DNA of 64,000 nucleotides from positions 14,861,507-14,925,506 of the forward strand of contig CM067086.1 of assembly GCA_034008185.1 (NCBI GenBank), in the 5' to 3' direction. The position numbers were made by a program, and so were the translations under genes. The notes beneath the pieces are model-generated. The model saw only the letters and a program-made list of their open reading frames with translations. It did no database searches and had not been told where the DNA came from. Origin of the DNA: Gorsachius magnificus (lineage: Eukaryota; Chordata; Aves; Pelecaniformes; Ardeidae). This document shows, piece after piece, positions 1-10,859 of the stretch (its first letter is position 1; each line of letters starts with the position of its first letter).

Positions 1-1866
1 CCGGGTGCATCTGCCAGCCAGTCCCACAGCCGGTCACACTGAATATCTGCAGTGCTAAAACCAGGAGTCAGAATGGTTCCTAAAAGAGTTCAATAAAATG
101 ATTCAGGAAAGTTTCTTTATTAAATTGGTCTAAGCATAAGGATAGCTTGATGAGTCCAGCATTATTTTCATAACAGACACAATTCTGCCTTCAGATCTCC
201 CCAGGTCTTTGCAGGGAAAGCAGGTGGTGAGCTAAGAAATTTGGCTGAGGAAAGCACTCAGGTACTCTATTGAAGAGAATGAAATAAGATCTTAAAGAGA
301 AGATGAGATGTTCTTCAGCTTCACAGTAAAGCAGACAGGAGCGTTTGCTAGGATCAGCACTCAGTTTGCCAGCTGTGGTATGAGTGCAATACTCTGCCGT
401 CACTGGAGGAAGGCTGAAAGGTGTCTGCTCTCTGTCCTGGGTGTGCTAAATCCTAGCTGCCCAGAAACTTTAGTGAGAGCTGAGAAAATTCAGGGAGGAG
501 GTGCTGCATCTGAGTCAGTCTCTCCCACCTCCCTACCCAAAAAAAAAGCTCCATAGTTACTTCTAAAGAGGGTTGGAGAGAGAGAAAGAACTGAAGCTTT
601 AAAGTAAGGGTCAGCGAGCTACACATTTTACCATTTCATCAGCTGTGCAGGCAGTTGTGGTTCTGAGTATCTTCTTCCTGCACAGGATCGTTCCTCCTTC
701 TGTGGGTAAATGGGGTGGGGTACAGGGCTTTGCTGAGGTGAAGCTGAGGGCAGGGAGCAGACATGATATATATGATGAGAATTCATGTTCCTGAGTACAT
801 GGTGTCCTATACTGAGCTCAGCAGCTGGGCTGTAGAGTGACACTGCAGGTTATTTCAATTCCTTGAGTAAGTAGTAAGTGGGGATATTTAAGGTGGCCGG
901 TTAAGGACTCTCTCAAGTTCAGAGCAGAATAAGGATGCAGCCTGATCTTTAGGAAGAAGGATTTAGAGGCACATAAGCAGAAGGCAGAGGAACAGAGAGA
1001 ACGAAAGAGAAGCTACAATAGGAGACAATGGTTTTTTTTTATGTAAGGAGTAAAGGGGATGAGTTCAAATTTAATGGGGAAGAGTTTTCATGAGGAAATG
1101 TGGTTATAGTGAGGAAGATAACATTTTAGATGCTGTCATGAGTAAACTGAAGAAAGAGGATGTTAGAAAGTAGATAATGAGAAAACAGGAACAGCGATGA
1201 TATTTCCTTGTCCTTTTGGTTTTGTGTTCTTCACTGAATAATCTGTGAACAGGTCAAAAGCAAGAGCCAGAGCAAATTCTGTAGGACTTGAAGTGCTCTG
1301 CGCCATCTCTGCCAGACAGTGTATATCCCTGCTGGAAAGGATGCTGGAGAAATAGCATCCTTTTTGATAGTGTCTCAGACCTGAAAGTGAGAATAATAGC
1401 TCTGACTCAATCACAGGCTGTTGTGAAGGGAGATTAATGCCAGGAGACATGGCCAATTCTCTTTCTTTGTGTCAATCTACTTTCAAAATACAGCACATGC
1501 CAGTTATTTCTTTTGGAGAGGAAAGAGAGAGCAGTGATATGAAACACAGATAAAATCTGGAGCATAATTAAACAGGCATTTTTCATATCTTTATCATTGC
1601 CTTCTTTCTGTTCCCTCCTATGCATTTGTGTCTTGTTCTTTCTAAAGCTATTGCAAGTGGGATGGATGCTGAAGGAGTAGCAGCTAGTTTTCATGCCAAA
1701 TAAGTACTCCACATTTTATCTGATACATGGCAAGACACAATCAGGCATTTTTGTTATGGATCTGATTATATAAGGCATTTTATTAGTAGTCAATCATACC
1801 AAGGCATTATGTTACTGGAATTGTCACATCTTCACATCAATTTTCAATTCAGTTCCTGTATTTTTC
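1..1866. other. Unannotated unique sequence
   Basis: No coding exon, RNA gene or repeat family could be recognised on either strand. Open frames are short (under 100 codons), mutually overlapping and have no recognisable motifs. The sequence looks like ordinary avian intergenic or intronic DNA. Confidence 0.6.
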
Positions 1867-2469
1867 TCACTCTTCCAACATTAAATATTTTAAATAATTG
1901 TGATTAACCAAACTGAGATTGCAGATCATATCACTTTGACTTGATGTTTTATTACACTCATTTTCTTTAAGACCTAGTGTTGTAGATTGGCTCAAGATTT
2001 TGATGTTGAACTGATATTTCAAGTCTCTCTTCAGTTCAGAGTGAACTAGCATTTCCATTATCTCTTGGCTTTCCATTGAATGAGGTGGGATGGTCCCAGT
2101 TGCGTTCTTACTGAGCTCTCTGCCATAAGTGATGGTGGTTGAATCTACTTCTTCATTCTGGCTGAGGACATTCAGAGTAAGGTTTGAAAAAGTTTTAAGA
2201 TGCTTTATTATACTGATAGAACCCTCAAAGGGTCTCCCACTACCCTGGGGTTGGGATGGTCCCAAGTGTAAGTCATATTTTTGTCTAAATGATGTTAGCT
2301 TGCTCTTCTTTTTAACACTCCATGAGGCAGCTAGAAAAATCTCAGGATACAGAAGGTCATCCACAGCCTGTGCCCCTGAATAGATCTCCTTAGTAAAACT
2401 CTTTTCCTGTTGCCTAAGGTACTGACAAACCTGCCGCGAGAGCTTTGCAGAGAAAGAGCCTGACCTCTC
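1867..2469 (-). other. Unexplained 200-codon open frame, no recognised domain
   Basis: The minus strand is open from just after a TAA (plus positions 2470-2472) to a stop at 1867-1869, giving 200 sense codons. This is long for sequence of this composition. The first in-frame ATG lies far downstream (around the residues MESQEIMEM), so it would have to be a terminal exon rather than a complete gene. A pyrimidine-rich stretch ending in AAG near the upstream end could act as a weak acceptor. I recognise no domain, signal peptide or membrane segment. The plus strand of the same interval resembles a decayed LINE 3' end, which argues that the frame is fortuitous. I regard it as probably not a gene. 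Confidence 0.15.
2120..2215 (+). mobile_element. Possible decayed CR1-like 3' coding end
   Basis: A plus-strand frame reads LP, a stop, then VMVVESTS, and about ten codons later TFRVRFEKVL. This resembles the carboxy end of CR1-type ORF2 (LP-EVVES-SL--FK-RLDK-L), as also seen in the clear CR1 copies in this window. Only about 30 residues are alignable, there is an internal stop, and no 3' octamers follow. It could be a chance match. Confidence 0.3.
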
Positions 2470-2473
2470 TTAG

Positions 2474-5400
2474 GTTCCAGGAGCGGTAACCCTGCTTATT
2501 CACTTTCACCATACAACCACAATAACACAGAAAAGTACCCTTCAAAATCCAAGTCAGTTTAGCAGAAGAGTCAGATAACATCCACATCTACCACACCTAG
2601 ACTATGCCTGCAAACCCTATGCTGAGATCTCCTTGTGCAGCACAAGACAAATGGGATCAGCTCCAGGACTGCTGCCAAAATCCCTGGAGGTGCCTTGGGA
2701 AAGGACAAGCCCAGCTTTACACAGTGCCTCACATGGGAAGCCCTATAACTGCTAAAGCCACCTAAAAGAGAACAGAAAAGCATTTTCTGCCTTTCTGTGT
2801 ATCTGCAACAACAACAGATACCATGACTGTGACAGTTTGGAAACGGACCCATGGGACTCATTGTATATCAGTGTGAAGGTGAAAGGCAAACACAAGCACA
2901 AAGGCAAAAGGAAGTACAAGTACCCAGAGCATAAGCATTTAAACAAATCAATACGCTGCTCTCCAGAAGTGAGCTCTCCGTCGGGGCAGACTCGTGGCTC
3001 CATTTGACATATTCCATGCTCCAGTCACTCACTCAAGTCACTGCCAGCAATGACGTTTCTGTTGCTGCTGCAGTGGCAGAAGAGTATGATTTTTCAGAAG
3101 TTGTGGGGGATAGGGTAGGGCTGAACTTATCTGCCACTTAGTGAAATGGGTAAAGAGCCAGGAGGGACAATCAGGCAAATTTCTACATCTAATAGTAAGA
3201 CAAGTAGTTTATGCACGAAATGGGATCTGTAAAGCTGCCATTGCCCTTTGTAGTAACAGATTTGGGAGATGGTGGAGTCCAAACGTGCCCTCATCTATCA
3301 AGCTGCAGTTGCATTTTTGCACGTTGCAGAAATACACCTCCCTGCACTGTCCTACTGTAGCTCTGTTATGGTTGCGAAGGGAATGTTTATGGGCCAAAGA
3401 TTGCTATTGAGCCTTTTCCCATGTCTTCATTAATGTCTGTTTCTTGTTGCTGGGAGGTTGAAGATCATCTGTCATCAGCATTTGGATAGTAAGTTGAAGC
3501 TGGAACACTTGCTCTGTGTGTGTTTCCTTCACTGCTTTTATGCTTTCTGTGCTACAGATAGGTGCATCTGATAACCATCCGAAATCTGTCTCCAGACAAA
3601 TAGGAAAACTTGAAAAAAAGATACTTTGGTTTTCAAAATAGGAAGGCTGCAATGGTGTACACAAAAAGGCGTGTACAGTGATGACTGATCTTTGTGGAAA
3701 ATATCATAAAAGCAGGATCTGTTTGACTGCTAACATATGCAGTCTTAGAAACTGCAAGTACACACTGCATCAGGAGTTGTCTGCATCCGCCTCTGAATTT
3801 TTTAGAAGTCATGCTTCCCCTATGGAAACAGTAGTTGTTCAAAGTTAGAGTTAGCCTTTCCAAAGCACAAAGGAAAGCCTACAAGGAATGAGCTATGATT
3901 AATTTTTCTGTTTGTTTTGTGCACTCACAAGAAAATGCTGTGATATTTTGTGATGATGAATCATCTTATGTGTGCACATTCATTCCTCATATGCCTGGAA
4001 AAGGCATTCTGTATTTTGGGACCCATTTCCTCATTATCAGAGCCACTATGTTAGGTCTTATAAACCTTTTCAGAAACTGATTAAGCTTCATCTAAAAAAG
4101 CAGTTGGGCTTTTGGCCCTCGCTATTCCTATTACTGGGCATCCATTCCAGGGCTTTTATCCATCCTATGACAGCCAAAACCATTTTATTTCCAACCTTAG
4201 TTTATTCATTGCCAATTTATGTCATGTGAAGAAATGAATGAATTATCAAATATGCCAGACTGCAGAATAAACGAAAGTGGTGTCACTAAACACCACATCC
4301 AGCATTTAGGGAGCAGACTTAAGGTAGATTCAGAAAGAAAAATCAACGCAAAAGGCCATAGAGCTAATTACCAAGTACAATAAATGACTACCATGAAAAA
4401 TAGGCCATGTCGAGAATAATCTCTGTCAAATGTAGCTAAAGACTGTCCTCCTTAATCCGTTTAAGAATTGAGAGGGTATTAAAACCTGGAACATGTAAAT
4501 CAGTTGTGAAAGTTTACAATTCACTGAACCTCGCGTATCTCCAGGTTGGTATGCATGGAGGGAATTCCAGCATGTCACTTTAGGAAAATTTAAGATAGCC
4601 AAGACTGGCTGGCGTGGAAGAAAACCTCTACCAGCAAGTCTCAGATTGCCAGCTAACTAGTGTTAAAAAGGGTGCTGTGTTTCACAATAAAGCATTCCAA
4701 TGATGTGGACGCCGTGATATGATCTCTCTGAAAAGTGCAGAAGGTGAGATAAGCATCTGTCTCAATTCTTTACAGAGCCCTTGGGTTTGGCAGAAGCAAA
4801 ACATATGCTGCCTGGCAGGTGAGCCCACGTTTGATCTACGCAGCACTTTCCTTTAATGCCTACGGTCCTGGCAAGAGCTGCATGGCACTCAGGATGGCTT
4901 TTAGTTAGTAAAATGGGATTTTCATTCCCAAACTTATGATTTGCTACTGAATATTTAGTGGGTTTAGTATGCCAGAGATGCAGGCCTGAGCACTGATGAA
5001 AGTCTAAAAGTCTTGGTATTGAAATATTTTAAATACTCACAGTCCTGGTGCAGAGGTCTTCAAGTGCTCTTATCCATGGTGATCTCATTTCACACTAACC
5101 AGAGAGTTACTCCTTCCTACACAGGGGGTGTCTGAGGATTTGGGGGTGCTAGCAAAATTTGAAATTATATTATTTTCTCACTGGACTCAGTGATCACCAT
5201 AAAAAAACCTTTTGACAGCAGCGTACACGTACAGTTATTTCTCAACAATGCACAGATTTGTATGATCATATTCATGAGCAGAGGAGCATGTTAACGCACA
5301 CCCACATCCACCCAAAAAAAGATACTATGTCTTCACAAACAAGGAAACTTTTAAATAAAAAAATGATGGGGAGTAATACATCATCTGTTTGATGTGAAGG

Positions 5401-7409
5401 ATCAAATTCACAGACTACTTAACTTCCCTGCTGCTGTGCTGTCTTCTCAGTTGTAAGACCAAATCTCTAAGTGCTCTTCCAGTATCATCAAGATGTTCGT
5501 TAAACCTTACTTTCTTAACTATTCATTCATACGTTTATCTCTTACTGGTGATACCATGCAAATAGCTTTCTATAACTCACTACTGATCTCTTAACATCCA
5601 CTCTTCCTTCAGGATGAAGCTTTTCTTTGCATTGCATTATTATAGACTCCTTCAAGACCTTAATAAATTTCAGCTATATCAGCTTTCTAAACTCTAGGTC
5701 ATCAGGAATTTTAGCACAAGTAAGTATATCCAATGCATATTAGGCCATTTGGAAATAAGGTTAATAATTAACATGTCTAGTTTGGGAAGCAACGCAAATA
5801 ATCTGAGTATTTGTTGTTTGTCCTAACTCAGCTCTTTGTGAGTTTGACTGGCTGCAAATGTACATATCCCTAGCTCTGAGAAGGATAGGAATCATAGGAG
5901 TCAGCATGGATATAAGGTTCCATTTGCATGGATGAAACAGGAGGATCAGGGACATAAATAGCAGAACTGTGTGAAGAAAAAAACCCAAACAACTCAGTAC
6001 ATCACAGGTATTAAGATATTAATAAATCTATTAGCTTGTCATAGTGCAAGACTGGCTTATTTTACAAAAAAACCCTTTCTGTTATGTTGTTAACCTGAAT
6101 TCTAGTAAACACAAAGTATACTATCACAAACAGTATAGCATGTGTTACCTACCTTAGCACAGACGTTTAATTGGATGTCCTTAAAGCGTGGGTGTTAGGA
6201 AATGAAGCAGAGATTTGTTCATGAAAGTATTGCTTCATTCCAATATATGCACAGACCAGCTGGGTTGCAATTCATAGCTACGAAGGTAAAACCAAATTTG
6301 ACTTTAAATAGAGTCCTGAGCTATGAGTAACTATAATAAGGTTCCACATTAAATTACCATGGAGATCAAAACTAATAAGCCCAAACTAATAATTGCCAGC
6401 CGCAAGACAACAATTTGTTATTTCAGATGAGCCAACTTTGAAGGGATATGAAAGGAACAGAGAAAAATGAGTTCAGTTACAGCAGATATCACTTATCACA
6501 CAGGAATAAGATAGTGAACAGCCCAGATTGCAACTGTGAAATATAGATAAAGCAAACTTGCAAATAGAAGGAAACGTGATCATCTGTTACACTGACAAAC
6601 AAAACTAAGAATAGAAAAGGAAAATAGAAATCTAATTCAGTAAAATGAGGAGCACAGATTACACAGTAAACTAGAAACACTCCTAAATTAATAAAAGCAA
6701 GATAGAGTCCAGTAACAAACTGGAATGTGGTTGGTCAAAAAGCACATATTAACGCTCTCTTTCCCTCTGTTGCTGCTTTCTCTGCCTGAAATGAGCGCTT
6801 CTCAGAGATTTTGTTTCCCACTGCCATGATTGCCCATTTTTTCAGCAGAGATAATGAGATTGAGGCAGGAATAGCCTTCTTCCATTCTCTTATTCCATTT
6901 AATTTCTCTCCTCCAAATTGCACCACACCAATGGCAGAGAAAACATCAAGGATATGAGTTGGGAATGGTTCATGGTCAAGAGGAAAGACGCGCTCTGCAA
7001 AGGGGTCCTAGATGGAGTTTCAGTTGGAGTTGGGGCACAATTTTCTCCCTGTCCTCCCCACTGAGCTGGGTTTCTCCATCTTTCCAGGGCTCCGTGTAAT
7101 CCTGTCCGAGACCCACAGGGAAACTGAGATGGGCCAACAGAAGAAGAACAAGGCAGCTGCAAGACTTCTTGGATGCTTGGTTGGGTTGGTTCATCCAGCA
7201 GTGCACTACCCAGGAGCAGCACTGTGAGGAAGGTTTTGTTTGGGGTAACCCAAAATCTGTGTGTGCTCATTTTCATTAACAAACTGCTAGGTATCATCCT
7301 AGTCAGGCGCATACAGTCAGTGCTCAAAATGGAGGCTCTCCTCCTTTGCAGTTCCACAGGTATCACCTGGAAAGCACAGAACAGGAGGAAACGGTAAGGA
7401 AGATGTGCC
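2474..7409. other. Unannotated unique sequence
   Basis: About 5 kb of AT-leaning sequence in which I see no recognisable exon, RNA gene, tandem array or transposon piece on either strand. Open frames are below 100 codons except a 173-codon minus-strand frame at 6899-7420 that overlaps others and has no motif. Confidence 0.55.
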
Positions 7410-7534
7410 CTGCAGTGCACTTGTGCAACTAGAAGCCAAAATTAGCAGGGGGATCATCTAATTGTATTTGTTCTGTTTACAAATAGATAACCCCCCTGCT
7501 AATTTCAGCTTCTGCTTACAAAAGTGCTCTGCAG
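7410..7534. repeat. Large imperfect palindrome (hairpin), 50-nt arms
   Basis: Positions 7410-7459 and the reverse complement of 7485-7534 align without gaps at 41 of 50 positions. Both arms begin CTGCAG and share a perfect AAATTAGCAGGGGG core. The 25-nt spacer contains a further perfect 6-bp pair (ATTTGT 7466-7471 with ACAAAT 7479-7484), so the fold would be a 50-bp stem, a 6-nt bulge, 6 bp and a 7-nt loop. In the inner 29 bp of the stem there are four mismatches, and all four become G-U wobble pairs in minus-strand RNA. No flanking target duplication is evident. It may be a palindromic ancient repeat, a MITE relic or a structured RNA (pre-miRNA-like). The structure is certain from sequence; the function is unknown. 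Confidence 0.85.
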
Positions 7535-7874
7535 TATTCACTCCCCCCTTCCTCCTGTTCTCTCCGTGATTTTTTTTTCTTCTCTCAGATGTGATTTCCT
7601 TATATTTCCGGCTCTATTTTCTCAGTCTTTTCATCAATATTTAATATGTGAGTGGAACAGTGGGCAGTTACCTTCCTTTTCTTTTCCCTTTTTTTCCATC
7701 TAAAAGTGCTGGTGCTCAGCTCCGACTGCAGAAGTGCTTGGCTCCTGGGAGCACACTCTGGGTTTGAGTACCGCCTGCATTAAGGAGCCAAAACCTAACC
7801 TGAGGCTGCCAGAGGGGGTTTAAAAAAGGCAATAATGACTAATTGACCTCTTTAATGAGCTTAGGAGTTATAAA

Positions 7875-8290
7875 GTAGATAATTGCAGTGCATATGACAT
7901 ACTTTATCTAGGTTTTCAGAAAATCTCTGATAAGGATCTACATGACAGGCTGTTTCTGAAGATGAACCTAACAGGGGCTGAGAAGGACATGGCATAGAAA
8001 CACATGAAAGAAAATTAATTTTCTGTGCTGAGGGATCTTTGTCCCCCAAAAGGGAAGAGTTAAGTGTGATTAATATCTGGACTGATAGTTTGATTTTAAA
8101 ATACCTAGCTAGAAAGACCCACTGTAACTCACTGTATGTGCTGATGATACTAAATTATGATGCATACTGAGCACAAAATGAGTGGCAAGAAATATTCATT
8201 GTGCCTTAGATCAGCTCCATAATTGAGCTGACACATGGCAAATTAAATTTATTACTGAGAAATGTGAAATAATGCACATTGTTCTTGATA
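7875..8290 (+). mobile_element. Old CR1-like LINE fossil, reverse-transcriptase segment
   Basis: Three pieces of a non-LTR reverse transcriptase appear in the correct order on the plus strand. The first, near 7890-7960, reads YDILYLGFQK then HDRLFLKM, the motif A block (consensus Y-DF-KAFD-V-H--L), with the catalytic Asp position read as Gly. The second, at 8137-8157, is CADDTKL, the motif C catalytic block, followed at once by a stop. The third, near 8232-8290, is WQIKFITEKCEIMHI, matching the W-M-FN--KC-VMH- block of CR1. Stops and frameshifts separate them and motif B is not recognisable. It is much more decayed than the CR1 copies at 9.9 and 29.5 kb and is inactive. Confidence 0.65.
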
Positions 8291-9284
8291 CAGAGATGAC
8301 AAACATAAAGTCACTCTAGAACATTTTGACAAAACAACCTTTACTAGAAGATAGCTATCCTAGACAATGTATACAGGGAAAGAAATACTTGAAAAGCTGA
8401 ACACAGATGGGACTGGCTTTGGCATCTGGTTTTCTCTCTATTACATTACTTGTTTTTCCAGTTTGACACAAAGCTCTTAAGTTACTCAGTTTTTCTGAAA
8501 TCTCTTCTCCATACTTTGTGGGTTTATTAGGATGAAAAACAAAGTAGTGAGTTGGATGCATGAAGAAAAGTACCTGAGTCTTAGAGCTGGAAAAGCAGGA
8601 AAAGCAATAACTCACCTTTTAAAATGTGCTGGACCAACCACCCTGAAGACAATGTTCTATTTTACCCTGGTATTCGTGGCAGTAAGGTAAAGAGAAATGA
8701 AAATATCTGTTCCATGGGACATTGTAGTGGGACTTGAGTGAAATGGGTGATATGGGTTTGGTCATGTATCTGGCTTTTCATAATGTGCACGCTCTGTGGT
8801 GTTGTTAAAACTGGTTATGGCTGAGATTTGAGGCACACACCTGGGTCTTGGGAGATCTGATGAATTCATTACTTAATCCAGATCTAACAGCCCAGGGCAG
8901 TGCCTGTGTGATTTGTTTTGGTCTTTCAGGGTTAACACCAGCACTTCCCATTATCCTCCTGTGTGGCTGCTGTGATTCCCAACACTTATTTTTCACCTCC
9001 TTACAGTAGCTCATCTCTGAATTCACCGAGCTAAGTCAAAATGGAGTCTACTTTATTTTTACTTCTCAGTTTCCAGCTTAATTTTCCAGGTATGATGGGC
9101 AGTTTCCTGCTAACAATTGGCAGTAGAAGCTGGTGCTCAGGAGAATGTTTTGAGAGGGCTGGTGGTGCAAGGAAGAGCAGGGGTAAGAGCTTCCGGGCAC
9201 AAACAGCCACCAGAGAAAAATACAGACATTTGTAGGAGGAACGGCCAACCAGATGATCGAGGCTGCCAACAGAGTAGAAACAAC
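8291..9284. other. Unannotated sequence
   Basis: No gene or repeat family recognised. The first part could be the untraceable continuation of the adjoining LINE fossil. Confidence 0.5.
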
Positions 9285-9326
9285 AAAAAAAAAAAGTTAT
9301 TCTGACTTTTTTTTTTTTTTTTTTTT
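9285..9326. repeat. Facing homopolymers: A11 then T20
   Basis: An 11-base A run (9285-9295) is followed after 11 bases by a 20-base T run (9307-9326). I could not attach either run to a retrotransposed body: the sequence on either side shows no LINE, SINE or processed-gene similarity that I recognise. Confidence 0.8.
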
Positions 9327-9574
9327 AAGGAAAGGTTAAGTTTTGACATTTGTGTTGGAGTCTGTGGTGCTTAAATTCATGGCAGCTGGGGGAGACACAG
9401 TCACAGGGGCAAGTCACCAGGCAGCAGTCCCTCTGCATGGCCCTGATGACCACAGGATACTGGTAGAGCTTTATAGACACCCTGATTACAGTCATAACAC
9501 ATTTAACTATGTGACTCATTAAAATTAATCTTACCAGAATTAGTCATTTCAGTTGCTGCTGGTGGATGCAGGCT

Positions 9575-9690
9575 TATTTCTATGGTGTATGCTTCTCCTG
9601 TTGTTTTTTCAGCCATCAGGATGGTTTTGGTTTCAGCTTCCAATGTTATGCTGATGACAGATCTATCTGATTTGTTACTTGACTACTCAA
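9575..9690 (+). mobile_element. L2-like LINE fossil, RT motif C region
   Basis: At 9620-9658 the plus strand reads DGFGFSFQCYADD. This matches the block around the catalytic YADD of L2-type LINEs (consensus about HGFSFHCYADDTQLYLS). A one-base frameshift later QIYL follows, and one frame upstream YASPVVFSAIR fits the segment between motifs B and C (about YTSPLGSIIRS). CR1 copies instead carry SKFADDTKLSG here, so this piece comes from a different clade. Only about 115 bp is recognisable. It lies 240 bp upstream of a much younger CR1 insertion. Confidence 0.55.
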
Positions 9691-9930
9691 AGCCATTTAA
9701 TCTCTTTGAATTTACTTCGAATGTCAACATTTTGAAATGTCTGTATGAAAATCTGTCACTATTCTCTTAATTTTTTACTTCATTTCTTTTGCCATCTGAG
9801 CTCTGCTTCATGAAGGCAAGGAAATGCCTCTTCTTCAGGATCATATGACACATATATTGCATAATATACTATTTACAAAGCCATCTTTTTATGATTTGGA
9901 AACATCTCACAAACCACATATACACAAAAA

Positions 9931-10859
9931 GAGATGTTTTCATCAATGACTTAGACAGTGAGATCAAGTGCACCCTCAGCAAGTTTGCAGATGACAAACT
10001 GAGTGGTGCGGTTGACACACCAGAAGCTCAGGATGTCATCCAGAGACCTGGACAGGCTGGAGGGTGGGCCTGTGTGAACCTCATGAGGTTCAACAAGGAC
10101 AAGTGCAAGGTCATGCACCTGGGTTGGGGTAACCCCCGGTATCAGTACAGGCTGGGAGAAGAAAGGATCGAGAGCAGCCCTGCCGAGAGGGACTTGGGCG
10201 TGCTGGTGGATGAAAAGCTGGACATGAGCCAGCAATGTGCGCTGGCGGCCCAGAAGGCCAACCTGCCCTGGGCTGCATCAGGAGAAGCGTGGCCAGCAGG
10301 TCGAGGGAGGTGATTCTGCCCCTCTACTCTGCTCTGGTGAGACCTCACCTGGAGTACTGCGTCCAGCTCTGGAGCCCTCAGCACAAGAAGGACATGGAAC
10401 CGTTGGAGCGGGTCCAGAGGAGGGCTACAAAAATGATCCGAGGGCTGGAGCACCTCTCTTATGAAGACAGGCTGAGAGTTGGGGCTGTTCAGCCAGGAGA
10501 AGAGAAGGCTGTAGGGAGACCTGATTGTGGCCTTTCAGTACTTAAAGGGAACCTATAGAAAAGACAGGGAAAATCTTTTTAGTAGAGCCAGCTGTGACAG
10601 GACAAGGGGTAATGGTTTTAAACTAAAACAGGGTAGGTTTAGACTAGGTATAAGGAAGAAATTCTTTACAACGAGGGTGGTGAAACACTGGAACAGGTTG
10701 CCCAGAGAAGTAGTGGAGGCCTGGAAACATTCAAGGCCAGGTTGGATGGGGCTCTGAGCAACCTGATCTAGTTAGCAGTGTCCCTGCTCACTGCAGGGGG
10801 GTTGGACTAGATGATCTCTAGGGGTCCCTTCCAACCCAAAACATTCTATGATTCTATGA
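9931..10859 (+). mobile_element. CR1 LINE, 5'-truncated copy
   Basis: A truncated avian CR1 covering the last third of ORF2 and the 3' UTR. Translation starts at [20 protein letters not shown], which holds the RT motif C (FADD), with one codon missing directly after the catalytic Asp pair compared with DDTKL. It continues through [57 protein letters not shown] and the C-terminal [11 protein letters not shown] block. Frameshifts near 10,250 and 10,530 break the frame. The 3' UTR carries the usual GGTTGGACTAGATGATCT and ends at the octamers ATTCTATG ATTCTATGA (10,843-10,859). There is no poly-A tail, as expected for CR1. The endonuclease and the first half of RT are absent, so the copy is dead on arrival. 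Confidence 0.95.

Noticed and set aside
6899..7420. 173-codon minus-strand open frame
   Set aside because: No domain, overlaps other frames, and its upstream end runs into the hairpin arm.
9041..9295. Processed pseudogene ending in the A11 run
   Set aside because: The upstream 250 bp has no similarity to a known protein, no polyadenylation hexamer close to the run, and no target duplication.
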